Below, piece after piece: positions 13,989 to 26,235 of a DNA stretch of 64,000 nucleotides. The DNA lies in the NCBI GenBank assembly GCA_035041965.1, contig JAPYMA010000388.1:124001-188000 (forward strand). The letters are read 5' to 3'. A program made the translations under genes and the position numbers. The notes beneath the pieces were generated by a model that saw only the letters and a list, made by a program, of their open reading frames with translations, had not been told where the DNA came from and did not search any database. The DNA is from Anisakis pegreffii (taxonomy: Eukaryota > Nematoda > Chromadorea > Rhabditida > Anisakidae). Each line of letters opens with the position of its first letter. Positions within the stretch are counted from its first letter, which is position 1.

Positions 13989-14137
13989 TAGTGTGGTGCA
14001 GAGACGGGAAAAAAGTCGGGGACCGGGAAAATCGGGGATTTTCGGGGATGGCGAATTCACCGAAAATGTCCGCGACTGAAAAAAAGTCGGAATGGAAATT
14101 AGAGGACGGGAACCCCGAAATTCCCCGCACCACACTA
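13989..14137. mobile_element. hAT-like MITE, second family, copy 1
   Basis: The element begins TAGTGTGGTGC and ends GCACCACACTA, a perfect 11-bp terminal inverted repeat. The inside carries G-rich words such as GGGAAAAAAGTCGGGGAC. It shares ends and internal words with the element at 16375-16518 read in reverse complement. The flanking octamers do not match well, so the target duplication is decayed or the neighbouring foldback repeat has altered the left side. It has no coding capacity. Confidence 0.7.
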
Positions 14138-16366
14138 CGCTGAAATACCGTCTCGTACATCTTGGGGATATGAGTACCCTCGGTTGAGAAACCCCGATTT
14201 AGTTCATTCCCCAATGATGTCACCAGCTTCCGTATAGCAGTGGAATTTTCACGAACATTACGTAATGTTCCATCTGCAAGTAAAGAATTTAATGAAAGAT
14301 CATTGATATCTAATCCTTAAATTGTCTCTGTTGGCTGTGACACTGGTCATAACAATGGTTTATGGTGGTTTTGAATGCATATTTTGCAAATTGTTTTCGA
14401 TTTTTGACCTTGTTTTTTTTTGAATTATATTCTGGTTCCAATTCAAGTTAATTCAGTTCGTTCCTATGTTTCGCTTTAGCTTGTTTTTATTTTATAACAT
14501 ACTCTATTTCATTTGAGGTTTAACGTAATTTGCACAGCACCGTCTTACTGAGTGTTTCATCGTTTTATTATCATTTTTATATGCGCACTCAATGAAAGTA
14601 GAAATTAAACTTCAAAATTAAGAAAAGAATACCTTTTATCAAGGAGTTATTTGAACTTCTTGACAATGAGATGTAATTCATAAATATCATGTAATAATCC
14701 CACTTTGTTCTCTATTATCGTGATATTGTTAACAGTGAGCATTACGTTCTTCACGCGTCATTCAAACAGTGCAGGGTTTCCTAACCACAGGTGTGACATA
14801 GTATTGCAAAAGTATTGCTGGGGTGCTAGGCAATGGGCATGTTTTTAAGAATTTATCAAAAAGCACTAAATGTGCTCATCCCACTCGCGATGATGTACTT
14901 ATGCAAGTTGGTGTTTCGTGCACTCGTTCGATGAAGATGCAATCTAGAAATCGCTCGAGTGCACACACAGACACGCGGATTGCTATGAGCAACAACGTGG
15001 CACGCTTCGAAAAACTCTGCGATAGTGAACGGGAGGAGAAGTTGCTGTGTTTCGCTTTAGATTGTTTGCGCACTCAATGAAAGTGGACAGTGAAGGGTTT
15101 GCACTCATTGAATTCAAACTTATCAAAATCAATGAAATTTCTTGCATGGAGAAAACTTTATTGTTTGTTTATGCAACTATTACTTTTTTGCAATATTTTT
15201 TTCTTTTCCCGAATAATCATTCTTCATATATTATAAAAAATTAATAATGAAAAACTTTCGATCGCGTTTAATTTGATTTGTAAATAGATTATTGTGTGAG
15301 GGGTGCGAGGACATTTCAAAATTTTTCAGGGGGGGAATATTGAGAATCACGGAAGTAGCGAGCAGTTTATTTTCAACGAAACGTTATTGTATGTGACTTG
15401 CTGAGCATCCATGTGAACTCACCAAACGATGCCATCGAAGATAAGTTCATATAACTTTCAACAGTAACGATCGTAAAAAATCTTCGATTTTTCCGACAAA
15501 ATTATTTAATCTTGCGCATTCGGTTCTGTCGTCAGTACACATCGACTTTGTCGTATTAAGCAAGAGCACAAGTATGCTTAGTGACATCTTCAATGAGCAA
15601 ATATGCCAATGTAACGCACTCTTCCGCTGACCGACACTTTTCCTCCTCAGTTTTCTCAGATAGAATACGTAGATTTCAAACATCTCGAGAACCTCAGAAG
15701 TCTATAAGTAATGAATTTAGAGCCTTCTGAACGACCTCAAAATTTTCACCTCTTCTCGTGTTGCTCAGAAAACCTCTTTTCAAAATTTCCTCATCACTAA
15801 ATATCATCGGCTTTAAATTAATAAAAAGGCGTCCTGTTTCTAACTGTAAATAAATTGAAAACTTTTAAGCTAGAACATCCAACACTTAAACGGATTCGAT
15901 TCATTAAAATAGTTTCACTTGAAATTGATTAGCAATCTGAATTTGCAATACATTTTCGATTATTAAATATCAATAAATTGTTTCAACAGTGTTTTTTCAC
16001 AGTCAGTTGTGACAAATCATTGTCAGAACATATTTAAGGCAACAATCAATAGACTCACCACTCTGAATATGCTCATTATGCGGCGATGGTTCTCGATCGA
16101 AACATTCAACTTCTTTAAACCAGATTCGATGAGACTCAAACTATCTTTCGAGCCATCGATTCGATGCTGTAAACACCGTCTGAACAAGGTTCTCGAAAAC
16201 TTTTCCAGGCCTCTCTCCACGTCAAAAAGATAAACCTTCTGAAAATAACATCAGAGAGTTTAATTTCTGACCGCATTAGCCATCAAAAGATGATGACACT
16301 ACAAACTGTTTTGTGAATCTTGGACGGACTTTCTTAGCTATTCTGATCATACAGCATTTTATCATA
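14138..16366. other. No gene seen; one repeated segment
   Basis: The stretch lacks convincing coding sequence. The words TGTTTCGCTTTA and TGCGCACTCAATGAAAGT occur about 0.1 kb apart near 14468 and 14583, and again almost side by side at 15048-15085. This suggests an old duplication with an internal deletion. The open frame at 14823-15080 ends in that second copy. Confidence 0.4.
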
Positions 16367-16526
16367 AGTTGTTCTGGTGTTGTGCGGGGAGTGCTCGAAA
16401 TCAGTGTTCCCGTCCCCGAGCATTTTCGAGCGGCGGCTGTTTTCGGAGACTGTTTCTGTCCTCGAAATGTCCCCGACTCTCCCTGTCCCTGACTTTTTTC
16501 TCTGCCCGCACAACACTAAGCTGTTC
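16367..16526. mobile_element. hAT-like MITE, second family, copy 2
   Basis: The element spans 16375-16518 (144 bp), with ends TGGTGTTGTGCGGGG and CCCGCACAACACTA that pair with one mismatch. It is flanked by AGTTGTTC (16367-16374) and AGCTGTTC (16519-16526), an 8-bp target duplication with one change. Its inside, read in reverse, resembles the element at 13989-14137, including GAGAAAAAAGTC and CGGGGACGGGAAC. It has no coding capacity. Confidence 0.8.
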
Positions 16527-17494
16527 TGATACGTGTTCAGTCATTTCGTTTAGCAACATTTCGCCTAATGCGCATCAGAGAGTACTAGCTGCAAGCATTC
16601 ACGAGTTGTTCGAGTCTCTTGACCTTACTTCGGAATATCTCGAGGTTGTTCATTTCGTAATATAGTTATTGAATATCTGTGCATTGAACTTTGTTTATTT
16701 TATTCGTCTTGTTAGGCATGGATTACGTATACGATTTTCTTGACTTTGGATTATATATAACTCGTTCTGAAAGTTTGTGACTGTTCCTTGTGAGGCTGAT
16801 GCTTAGGTCTAAGCTGAGATAGACGCTCAGAACTAGGTTGAGTTTGATGCTTAGGCCTAGGCTTACGTTGATTCTTGGAATTAGTCTGAGATTCATTTCT
16901 AGCCACGGCCGAACCTCTGGTAATCGTGAAGAGAAGTTTTCTTTCAGAAATATTGCGGACTGAGAGAGGTTTGCATAATAAAAGAGGGTTCCGAATAAGC
17001 GTTTCTTATGCGTTGATTTACATATGGTAGTGCCACGCCCCAGAATTTTGATACAGACTGCATCGCAATTACTCCTTGTTCCACGGAGAGTTCAGAGTTC
17101 AACGACTCGGAAAGCCCGTTAATGTGAGTGGATAGCAATCTTGGGTGCCGTCAGAGTCCTATCATTCAATCCCAAACCTTCCATATCCTTCATTTTCATT
17201 AGGGCAAATGTCTTTGTCCACTAAGCGAAATGTCGTTGGGTGAACTGACCTAGCAATGATTACTTACTGCACACAGTCTCAAGATTCTCCAAGAAGACAG
17301 ACGAGGAAGGTCGACAAAAGACTTTGGATAACATGATAACGAGAAGACTTATTATGGCCAGCAACTTCACAATTAAACGTTGGCTAATTCAGGTGATCTG
17401 GCTACTATTCAAAGCTGGTGAGCCGGAGTTAGGGACTGATGAAGGTGATAAACATGAAGTGAATGAAAGGGAAAAAGACTGATGGAAAATTTTC
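16527..17494. other. No gene seen; TTAGGC-like words
   Basis: There is no supported coding sequence. Around 16795-16880 the words CTTAGGTCTAAGC and GCTTAGGCCTAGGCTTAC recur in degenerate form. They recall the nematode telomere hexamer TTAGGC. Confidence 0.4.
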
Positions 17495-18716
17495 TCAAAA
17501 AATGGTGCCAAACGGAACGTAAATATCGAATGAACTGACTTTCGTAAAGCTCTCCGCAGAGCAATTAAAATGACTTGGCATCCATTTCTCACAACAGTTA
17601 TAACAAAAGTTCGTATCGCATCTGCAACGCACTTGGTTACATCCAGTCGATCTTACACAGAAACTACCACACACAGGACATTGTTTCACGTGAACACTCG
17701 CCACTCCTTGCTTCGTTACAGCTGAAATTGAGTGACTCGTTTCAGTTGACATCTGAGTATGCCGCATTAAAGTTATGAGTGCAATGCCAAATATAATCCA
17801 ATTTTCGTTCATCACTCTTTTTCGCGAAACATTCTGATGCACTTATCGATAGTAATCAGAGACGTACAATTTTTATCGAGAATACTGCGATATTCCATCG
17901 CAGTCCCACAGTTGATTGGGATGTGTGCTCTTGACCGGCACTTTATGCAGATCGCAGCACCACAATCGCAGCGAACGAATTGAATACTTCTGTTCGAATG
18001 TGTGATTTTATTCAGATGAATCGATCGTTCACAATTTGAACAGTACAACCAATCAGGTTTCATCATCAGTTTTTTCAGCAATAACTTTCGATATCGGTAG
18101 CATAATGATAATGGTAAAAATGTTATCGCTTGTTCTATTTCAAGAATATTATCACAATCATTTGCCTGAAAAGTTTGAAACGTTTCACTCGACGTTTGAG
18201 TAATATCGCTGCATTCGCATCACACAACTCACCTAAATGACTAGCAAATACAGCGATAAATTATCGAAGGCTTGGGAAATGTAGTAAAAAAACGAAAAAC
18301 AAGAAATCTTTGCGTACTTAAAGTTCGATTACGAACGATTAGTGTGAACTGATTCTCAGTCTGATGGAAGTATTGAAAATATGAAACTGAAAAGTGAGAT
18401 TGAAATGGAAATGAATTGAAACATACTGGGCACTTGATAGGAACATGATTACGATCAATTGATGTCACTGAGTGAAGAGTCCAACAATGTTCACAAAATT
18501 CATGACCACAACTTAATGAAAGGCACATAGATACCTCCCAACAGATACCACAACATCCATCGGTATCATCCTCATCAACTAAAGGACTACGCGAACTGGA
18601 AGGCTGAAATTTTTTGAATTTCAATCCAGATGAAAGTCAAATTTATTCATCAAATTATCGCATTTACAGACATACATTCCAATTGTTATTCCACCTGCAC
18701 GTACATGTGCTTCCAT
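17495..18716 (-). CDS. RING-IBR-RING (RBR) E3 ubiquitin ligase, Ariadne-like
   Basis: Exons 18603-18427, 18165-17868 and 17721-17495 join in phase to 233 residues plus stop. RING1 reads CGICWEVSMCLSLSCGHEFC and ends KCP/ANDC across the first intron. The IBR reads WLYCSNC, then CDCGAAICIKC, then HIPINC. RING2 reads CPVCGSFC, TGCNQVRCRCDTNFCYNC; the Cys of QVRC sits where RBR ligases carry the catalytic thioester Cys. RBR enzymes take ubiquitin from an E2 onto that Cys and pass it to a substrate. An acidic DEDDTD run precedes RING1. A tiny first exon, 18716-18705 (MEAH), fits in phase with a GTACGT donor, but the true 5' end is uncertain. There is no Ariadne domain after RING2, so the protein is unusually short. 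The gene lies 0.5 kb downstream of the unknown gene on the same strand. Confidence 0.85.
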
Positions 18717-19194
18717 TAATCTTTTTTAACAAGCAATAGGCAATTTACTCGTATAACGCAAGAAATGGATCGTCAATATATGTCCAAAAATTAATGTGCA
18801 GCAGAAATTTTCACCTCTATTCAACTGCTCATTTTATGGGAGTGGATCAAAAACGAAGTGTAACATCGTCCGCATTTATAAGAAATCACTGTTGTAGCCT
18901 AATCTCTTCATTTACAATGTATAACACTTAAGTTTATGCGAAGAATTGTTTTAGTTAAAGATGAAAGTCTTTTAGAATGCGTTCGTTCAATCATCAGCGT
19001 TAAGCGGAAGTAACTCCTGTAGGAGTTATTGAAAAACTTCTATTTATTCTGTATTGCCGCAACTTCTACTTATCCTTTATTTGGCATTCATAGAAACATA
19101 ACACTGGGAAACGACTTTAGAAGGTAAATCCTCATTGACACTCCCTTGTACCACACTAGTATATAATATTCCGTTGTTTTAATCCCGCAATGCT
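18717..19194. other. Spacer between the unknown gene and the RBR gene
   Basis: No coding sequence is recognised. The spacer is short enough for a nematode operon, but no clear trans-splice signal for the downstream gene can be fixed. Confidence 0.4.
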
Positions 19195-22100
19195 TCAAAC
19201 AGCGAGTATTCGATTGCGATTCATTGAAGCACTGTATATGAAACCAACCATTTGGGCAACTAATTCGTCATAAGCAAATTGCTGTGCATCTAGCTCTGCG
19301 TATGATTGGCAACGAACGACGGATTCGGAAGGTAGAAAATCTATCAAAGATTTTTCTCCTTTAGTGGTTCGGTTGAATTTCTTGTGCGGCAACACCAAAC
19401 AATTTTCCATTTCTCCATCGTTCAGAATGCATCTGAAGAATTCGTTCGTACGGAATTTTTGTATGAGTTTGTTGAAATGCATTGTGTGGTATGTCCGATA
19501 GGTGAAACGAACGATTGAAAGTGAAAAAGAAAGAGCAAAGTAACGCAATATGTTTCAATTTTTGATTCCTGCTCATTAAAATATCTCATTTTTTTCTGTT
19601 GGCTCAAACGAATTAAGCCAGTGCGGACGTTCAGTCAATATGATTGCCGTGAAGTCATTCACAGAGCAATTGTTCGTTCCACAGACAAAATCAATGGGTT
19701 CGTTTCTGACGAGTGATGGACGGTAACTTTAGCTTAAAATTGCTGTGTTGAGAATGATACGGAAACTGTAAGCATGTAATCGGAAAGTAACTATATTCTA
19801 TGAATGAGTCAACTGGAGAACAAAAATTTTGCAAAAAGGAGCAGAAATTACCTGAGATATTCGCGACGAGTTGAATTGTACTCAAAGAAGCAATAAGGAC
19901 GTAGAACAATGAAACCGTGGAAGTCGATCGGAACTGACTTTTTCAGAAATTTATTCAGTAATCGATATGGCTGATGGTGGATGGAATCGATCAGATAGGA
20001 CGTTGGTTGAATACGTTCGACGCGATGGCTGTTTATCGCTCTGATCAAGTCATCGAAAGTTTTGTTCTTCTTCAGTTCTGTTACGAATGAATCGAGAGGT
20101 TCCAGATCATCTCCAACAGTCATTTCTGTTGTTTCAAATCCAGAATCGGAAAACTCTTCTTCTACTTGCAAGTGACCGTCTTTTGGAATAGAGTAACATT
20201 TATCCTTGTCAATTTCTCGAGTACGTTTCCTCTGAAGAACAGAAAATGATGTGTTTTAATTGCAAATTCTCAAATTTGTTTTTAATTGCAATTTTCAAAT
20301 TTTTCAATCTAATTGGAAGCATTCACCTTTTTTTCGACGAAGTAAGTAATTATGTGATCGTTGGAGGGGAAAATGAAAGATGGTACGTTTTATGCATCGC
20401 ATTAGATTTATTTGACTTATTGAATTTCGCAGCGAAAAGGGCTGAAGAATGGAGTAAAAATAATACTGACAAATTTCTTTTGCTTTGTTCCTTTTCTCCG
20501 TTCACAAACAAATTCTCCCAATGTAACCAAAGCGTTTTTCCCTGGCAACTCATCGATCTCACTAGCGTAATCATCCATAAAGTAAACATCTTCCTCAAAC
20601 TGTTCTGCGTCCATGCAGCCCGGATATGAAGGTGTAAAATCAGACAATTGTGTTATCTGAGGATCAAATCGACATTTGTAACCGGTGCGAAAACGCATAG
20701 AGCGCCATTGCTGAGGATCTATCCCCCATTTCGCACGCTTCGTCCAATAAGCTTCACTTAAACTGATGAAATGATTCGACTCTGATAAGTTCTTAATTGT
20801 CGACAAATCAGCAAAAATGAGTTGTGAAAATTAAGGAGAACTTTTAAGCAATTATTTATTGGAAGTTATCAACCGCCTACCCTTATCGATAGTTCTAGCA
20901 AAGTTCACTGAATATTTCCGGAAAAAATGGACATAAATCGTGAAGAATTTACACATTAGAATGGATCAACGACATTTCAAGAGATTTAGGAGTAATTTAT
21001 TGGTAGCATTCACAAGGGACTAATTTCGTTTAATTCTTCATTTGTTTAATTCTTCAATTCTTCATTCGTGAACTGACATGTGACGTTTTTGATAGCGGTT
21101 ATGAGGAATAACATTCAAAACAACCTTTTGCTTCTAGTATTTCTCTTTCGCGTTGGTTCGTAAAAGTATTGCTCTTGATAAACGATGTGAGCTGGTCTTT
21201 CCCAAATGTTCACTCTATCTTGCTCTTCTCTTGGAATTGGCGTTTCAACTGCAGTTTGAACTAATGGACGAATTAAGCGGCCTTTTCGTCGACGTGGAGG
21301 ATTCTCGGGCCTGAACTACTTATCATATCGATGAATTCTGTCTGATAACGAATGGGTTCAAATTCAAAGTTAAGCTAGCTTTTATGCTAATTTCAAAATA
21401 CTGAAGGCACTGTTCGACGGTGGGTGAATTCAATTCTTATATTATTATGAAAAACATCTCATTGTCAAATGGTCCCAACCCCACTTAATTATTCAACTTA
21501 TTGTTAGTAAGAAATGGTGAATAAAGGGGTCTTTATAAAATGAAACAAGCAGTATTTGGAAATGACAAACAATAGTCTCCTTGATGAACTCACTTGATAA
21601 TAGACTGGAACGTGGTTCGTTTTGTTTTTCTGTCGATCACTCGATGCTGTTCATCGACAGTGTGATATTCAGAGAGCCATCCTCTCGAGCCCCTATTAAC
21701 GTGAGTTTCAATACAACCTGTAGCTGGAAGGCTTACTGCTGTAACACGCAAGCCAGTTGATGGATCCTGAAGAGATTGATTCAAGCAAGCAGTGCATATG
21801 CATTAGAAATTTTGTTTTGCGCACGAAAAAGTTCGATGATGAAATTGGATTAAAAAGCATAAAAACCGGATTCAAGAAGTTTGAGTGACATCCATACTGG
21901 TACAAAGATATGTGACGTGAAGACTAAGATGATAATCGTTCGATGTGCTCGATTCAAATACCTGGAAAGATGAAATATCTCTTTTGAGTTCATCCATAAT
22001 CTTCCACCTCTTTCGACTGTTCATCGAATACGGTATTCCGTATGCTTCCATATCAAATGGATCATCTGCTTTGAGCGCTGACGGCACATCCATCTAAAAT

Positions 22101-22543
22101 TTCGATCTCTTCGCCGATGAAGTAAACTTGTTCGTCTATATAAACTCAATAAAAATCGCAATATCCAATAAACGTCATTTAGAAGAATCTTCTGAAGATT
22201 TTCTCTAACAGTTATAAAAAATTTACGGCTAAACTTACCATTCCGAACGATCTCGCTATTCCATCTTGTCCAATGAAATTTTGCACAGCATAATGACTTC
22301 CTTGCTTGCAAATATATTTCGAGATAACTGTAGGGCTGCAGGTGCTGAATTTTAAAAATTGGAATTATAATTGGAAACGTAGCAATCTATTCATGCACAA
22401 AATTGAACATGCAAAAGTTACGGTTCAATGATCATTTCGTAAATCTTCAAATCATCTTACTGGTGATTGTAGCGATAAACTTTGGGGTCCTTAGACGCAC
22501 GGCGACGTACCATAGGAATTTCACTATCCAAATATTCCGGCAT
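19195..22543 (-). CDS. Unknown protein of about 542 residues, nine exons
   Basis: Exons 22543-22461, 22344-22239, 22093-21962, 21766-21594, 21310-21125, 20762-20528 (or to 20471), 20231-19852, 19705-19610 and 19432-19195 join with all phases agreeing to 542 (or 561) residues. The ATG lies 17 bases after tttacttcag, a likely trans-splice site. I do not recognise the family. The N-terminal third contains YICKQGSHYAVQNFIGQDG; the centre has a basic run RRRKGRLIRP and KRNTRSK; then come the aromatic WGIDPQQWRSMRF and an acidic DAEQFEEDVYFMDDYASEID; the C-terminal half is mixed and ends in a helix-like segment. There is no signal peptide or membrane span, and the basic patches suggest a nuclear or nucleic-acid-linked role, which is inference only. 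The exon junctions and unbiased open frames make it a real gene rather than chance. Confidence 0.8.
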
Positions 22544-25500
22544 AGTGATCAATAAAGCGAGCTGAAGTAAACATTTAACGTATACCCATATAACTGACAA
22601 AAAATGCATCAAACGAACTCTATACAACATAGTTCGAAAAACTTTTATTACAATACCAATGTGTGAGAAATGATTCATATTCGTGCGACTGAAACACTTT
22701 TTTGAACTGCAGTATGAACTCAATATAAATTTCAGCATGCGCAATCGTTGTCAAAAATGAAGGGACAATAAATTTCAGAGCCATAAAAAACTCTCTTTTT
22801 GTTATGTTTATTCTCATCTTTATGAAAAATAAATTTTATTATGCAAAGGTTATGCAAACAAAAAATACTTTTTAAGTTTAATAGTCTCAGTGGAAAGGAT
22901 AATAAAAAGATGATCTAAATCAACTGAATATATAGGAACAAATAAAACTCCGAATTCGAATCAGTGTGACATCATTAGTTATAACTACATCCCATAACTT
23001 AACAATCGGGAATATACTCTGGGAGTTCACTGAAGAAAGTCGTATTTCTCATACTCATTGACTAATCATTGTTTCGAATGTGCGATTATAGTTGTGATTC
23101 TTAACATGTGCTTCAAAGGCAAATTCGAATCTCAAATACGAATACTCGAGCTTCTCTACGGTTAGCTTCAACCATGAAACGTCACGCAGAAGTTCGCTAT
23201 GCATCTGAATGGGATTCCAATCGCATGAGATATCTCGACGGGTTCTGTGAGGGACCCGGTCTGAGCTCCGATTTAAATTAGTTCCAAGTGTCGTTCATTC
23301 GCTCAGAAGTGGACTGGTCCATAGACCCAGAGGGAACGATTCAATACACCTGATGTTGCATCACACTAACGAATACGAATACTTTGTATATGAATATGAA
23401 TGGTATGATTGAATATGACACTGACGAATATGAAAGAATGATATTCTCACAAGTTTCCCTATTGTGAATGGTCGAATCGAAAATCGCTAGTGCGATAACG
23501 CATGCTACACAATATCATTGCTAAGCAAAATAATATGAAATCAAGTCGAAACTTTTAAGAACAAAATGCAATAGAACCAACATGAATAAATCATCTGGTG
23601 GTAGAAATTAAGTAAATGAGGAAGTGAAGTACGGAATGAGAATGGAAATATGAATTCATGCTTGAATTTATATAATGAAAGCATTGCGAGCGATTCGCTG
23701 CAACGTTTACAAAGTTTACGAAATATTGTGCAATCTTATCGTTGATTAGTCACTTTGCGTTGGCAGCAGACGAAAAAGATTGGAACAGAGAGAACGATAA
23801 CGGATAGAATGAGATGGAAGCGGTAATGAAGTATGATGAGTACAAAGATGTGGTGATCGTGATACATCATGTTCAACGGAATTCAGTCAGGAAAAATTAA
23901 TGACGTCCTGACGAATATCCATGAATCCACTTGGAGAGGATAGAGGAGAATTGGTCAAGAATTTTCAAAGTGAAAAGGAGTTGGAAAGTAGTCAATGGCA
24001 GGGTATTTGCAGTTAGTCGCTGCAAGTCTTTTTTGAAGCAATATCAGTCTAACAATTGAGGATAGGTCAGAGGTAGTAATATACGAGGAAAAGATGGATA
24101 TTGCGAATGGTTTGATGAATGTGGAATAAAGTTTTGCAGCCAGTATAACCAACAGTTCAACTGGTTAGTTCGTCGATCGTATACATATTGGATCAACTTG
24201 TTCACGATTTTAAAAAATAATTGGAAAGCAGAGTTAACTGAATATTGTACTTGAGAATGATTCTGCTTCAGCATGTATCTCACTGTTAATAGCATAATTA
24301 TTTCAGCTTACCGGAAACATTTATTGATACAAGATTCGTTCTTCGATTGTTGCAAGCCAAACAAGATCGTAGAATTATTCGAATTTTTAAGATGGCATTA
24401 CATAAGCTATGCTCGATTGACTGCAATAAAAAGCAGTTTTTGTAAATGATAAGTATGAGTAATACACTTTCATTAGATTGCGAATGGACAATTTGATAGT
24501 AAGGCCATGCATTTCCTTATAAATCTCGTACTTCGCTAATTGCATCATAGGGAAACTGATTAACGTTTACGTGGGTCGATTTCCACTGTGAGGAAGAAGT
24601 AGCATATCTACATTAAACGGAAGCTGATTTAGATATTGAGGTATTCTTTGGGCTTGACTGAAAAAAGTCTAACGAAAAATGTGGAATTGGTTGGGCAAAC
24701 AGATTGAACTGACTCATTAGAGCGATAAACACTGTTCGGCACACCTATTTCACTTTTTGCTTCTCCATATCGCATCACTGGAATGATTTTTGAACAATTT
24801 GTGGCAGTAACGAATATTGTACAATGAAAATTGATGATTCCTTATCTGTCATAAGCGTAGTTGAGTGTTGATCAATAGAGAAGTGTAATTGATCCGCTTG
24901 TTTTGTTTCACTGATCCGAATACAATCACTTTGATGCATGATGCTACTTTTCAAAGCATACTTCAGTGTAATTTCAAAGAGAAGTTTCCAACGCGTATTA
25001 TTTGCGATTCATTGAGAGAATGATATTCTCAAACAATTCTGTACTCCATAACATCCTGATTGAATAGTGATTTTGAGTGAAAATTTGCTACTTTTAAAGT
25101 ATTCGGTGTGTGTCGTTATAATGATGGTGTTGATCGATACGTGCATGAATCAAATGATTTAATTGAACAGATGAACAACACAATCGTTGATAATTATTCG
25201 AATATGAACATTTCGTTGACATCATAAAAATAACATTGATTTTATTGTATCGATTGTAAGGGCAAGTGGTGACTGATTAAATGACACCTTACTATTTGAG
25301 GTAATCGCTCACCGAGACGCTGCATTGCGTAGGTGAACGTTTGTAGCATTTAAACAGAGTTGAGTGATTGCGTTAAATGAATTTTGTGGTTATCGTGTGC
25401 GATACATCAAACAGCACTCAATAAGCAAACCACAATTATGACGTTATTTTTCAACGGATTCACAACAGCAACCGTTCTATTGTACATTTGAGCGGCTCGA

Positions 25501-26235
25501 TTGATTTGGATGGTTACGTATACGCAATGGAATGATGATTCAGTTATTGGGGCATTCGTTTAACATGGTGCATTCTGCAAGCTACCAGAATGTAGAACGG
25601 TTATTGAGTTCAGACTTCAACATGGGGTCAGGCTTATATGTGAGGTCAAGCTGAGACATGAATCCTTAGGATCTACCATGCAGGCAACCGTCAATGACAT
25701 CATGCATGGGTTTTCCCATGAGTGACGGGAACCTTTCGAAAGGTCTGGCAGTAAAGGTAATGTCGCCAACCAACCTTTGCACATCGTTCCACTGGAGTGT
25801 GCAAAGTGCGAAGGTGCAGCGTGTTTGCAACACTTTCAGTCAGAGATTGATTTATTTCGTTACTTTCGTTTCCGCGATTCTGTTTTCATTTTGCGAATCA
25901 CCAACAAGACCGGGGATGTTTTGAGTGTGTGGTGGTCACAGTTAGTGTTCTGTTTAAAGTTACTGTGAAGATTACTCAGAGACAGACTCGTTCAGATGAT
26001 TGAATTGATGCAAATACGTGCGTTTTACATTCCTTTTACTTTCTTAAATGCACCGCGATACATTATAGAATGACTTTTGAGCATTTGAACAGTTTCTGGC
26101 CCAGAAACTCGTCAGGCATTCAAACATCAAAAATAGACCATAGTTTGGATGTTTGAATGCGCAGTGCGTTCTAAACGAACTCGAGTATTATCGATCATCT
26201 CTCACTTGAGGCATTATTTGAGTGTTGGCACTGCA
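22544..26235. other. Intergenic region between divergent genes
   Basis: This 3.7 kb separates the starts of the unknown gene (-) and presenilin (+). Open frames on both strands are short and motif-free. The palindromic GAATGATATTC occurs near 23440 and again near 25018. Promoters of both genes should lie here but none can be fixed. Confidence 0.5.
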
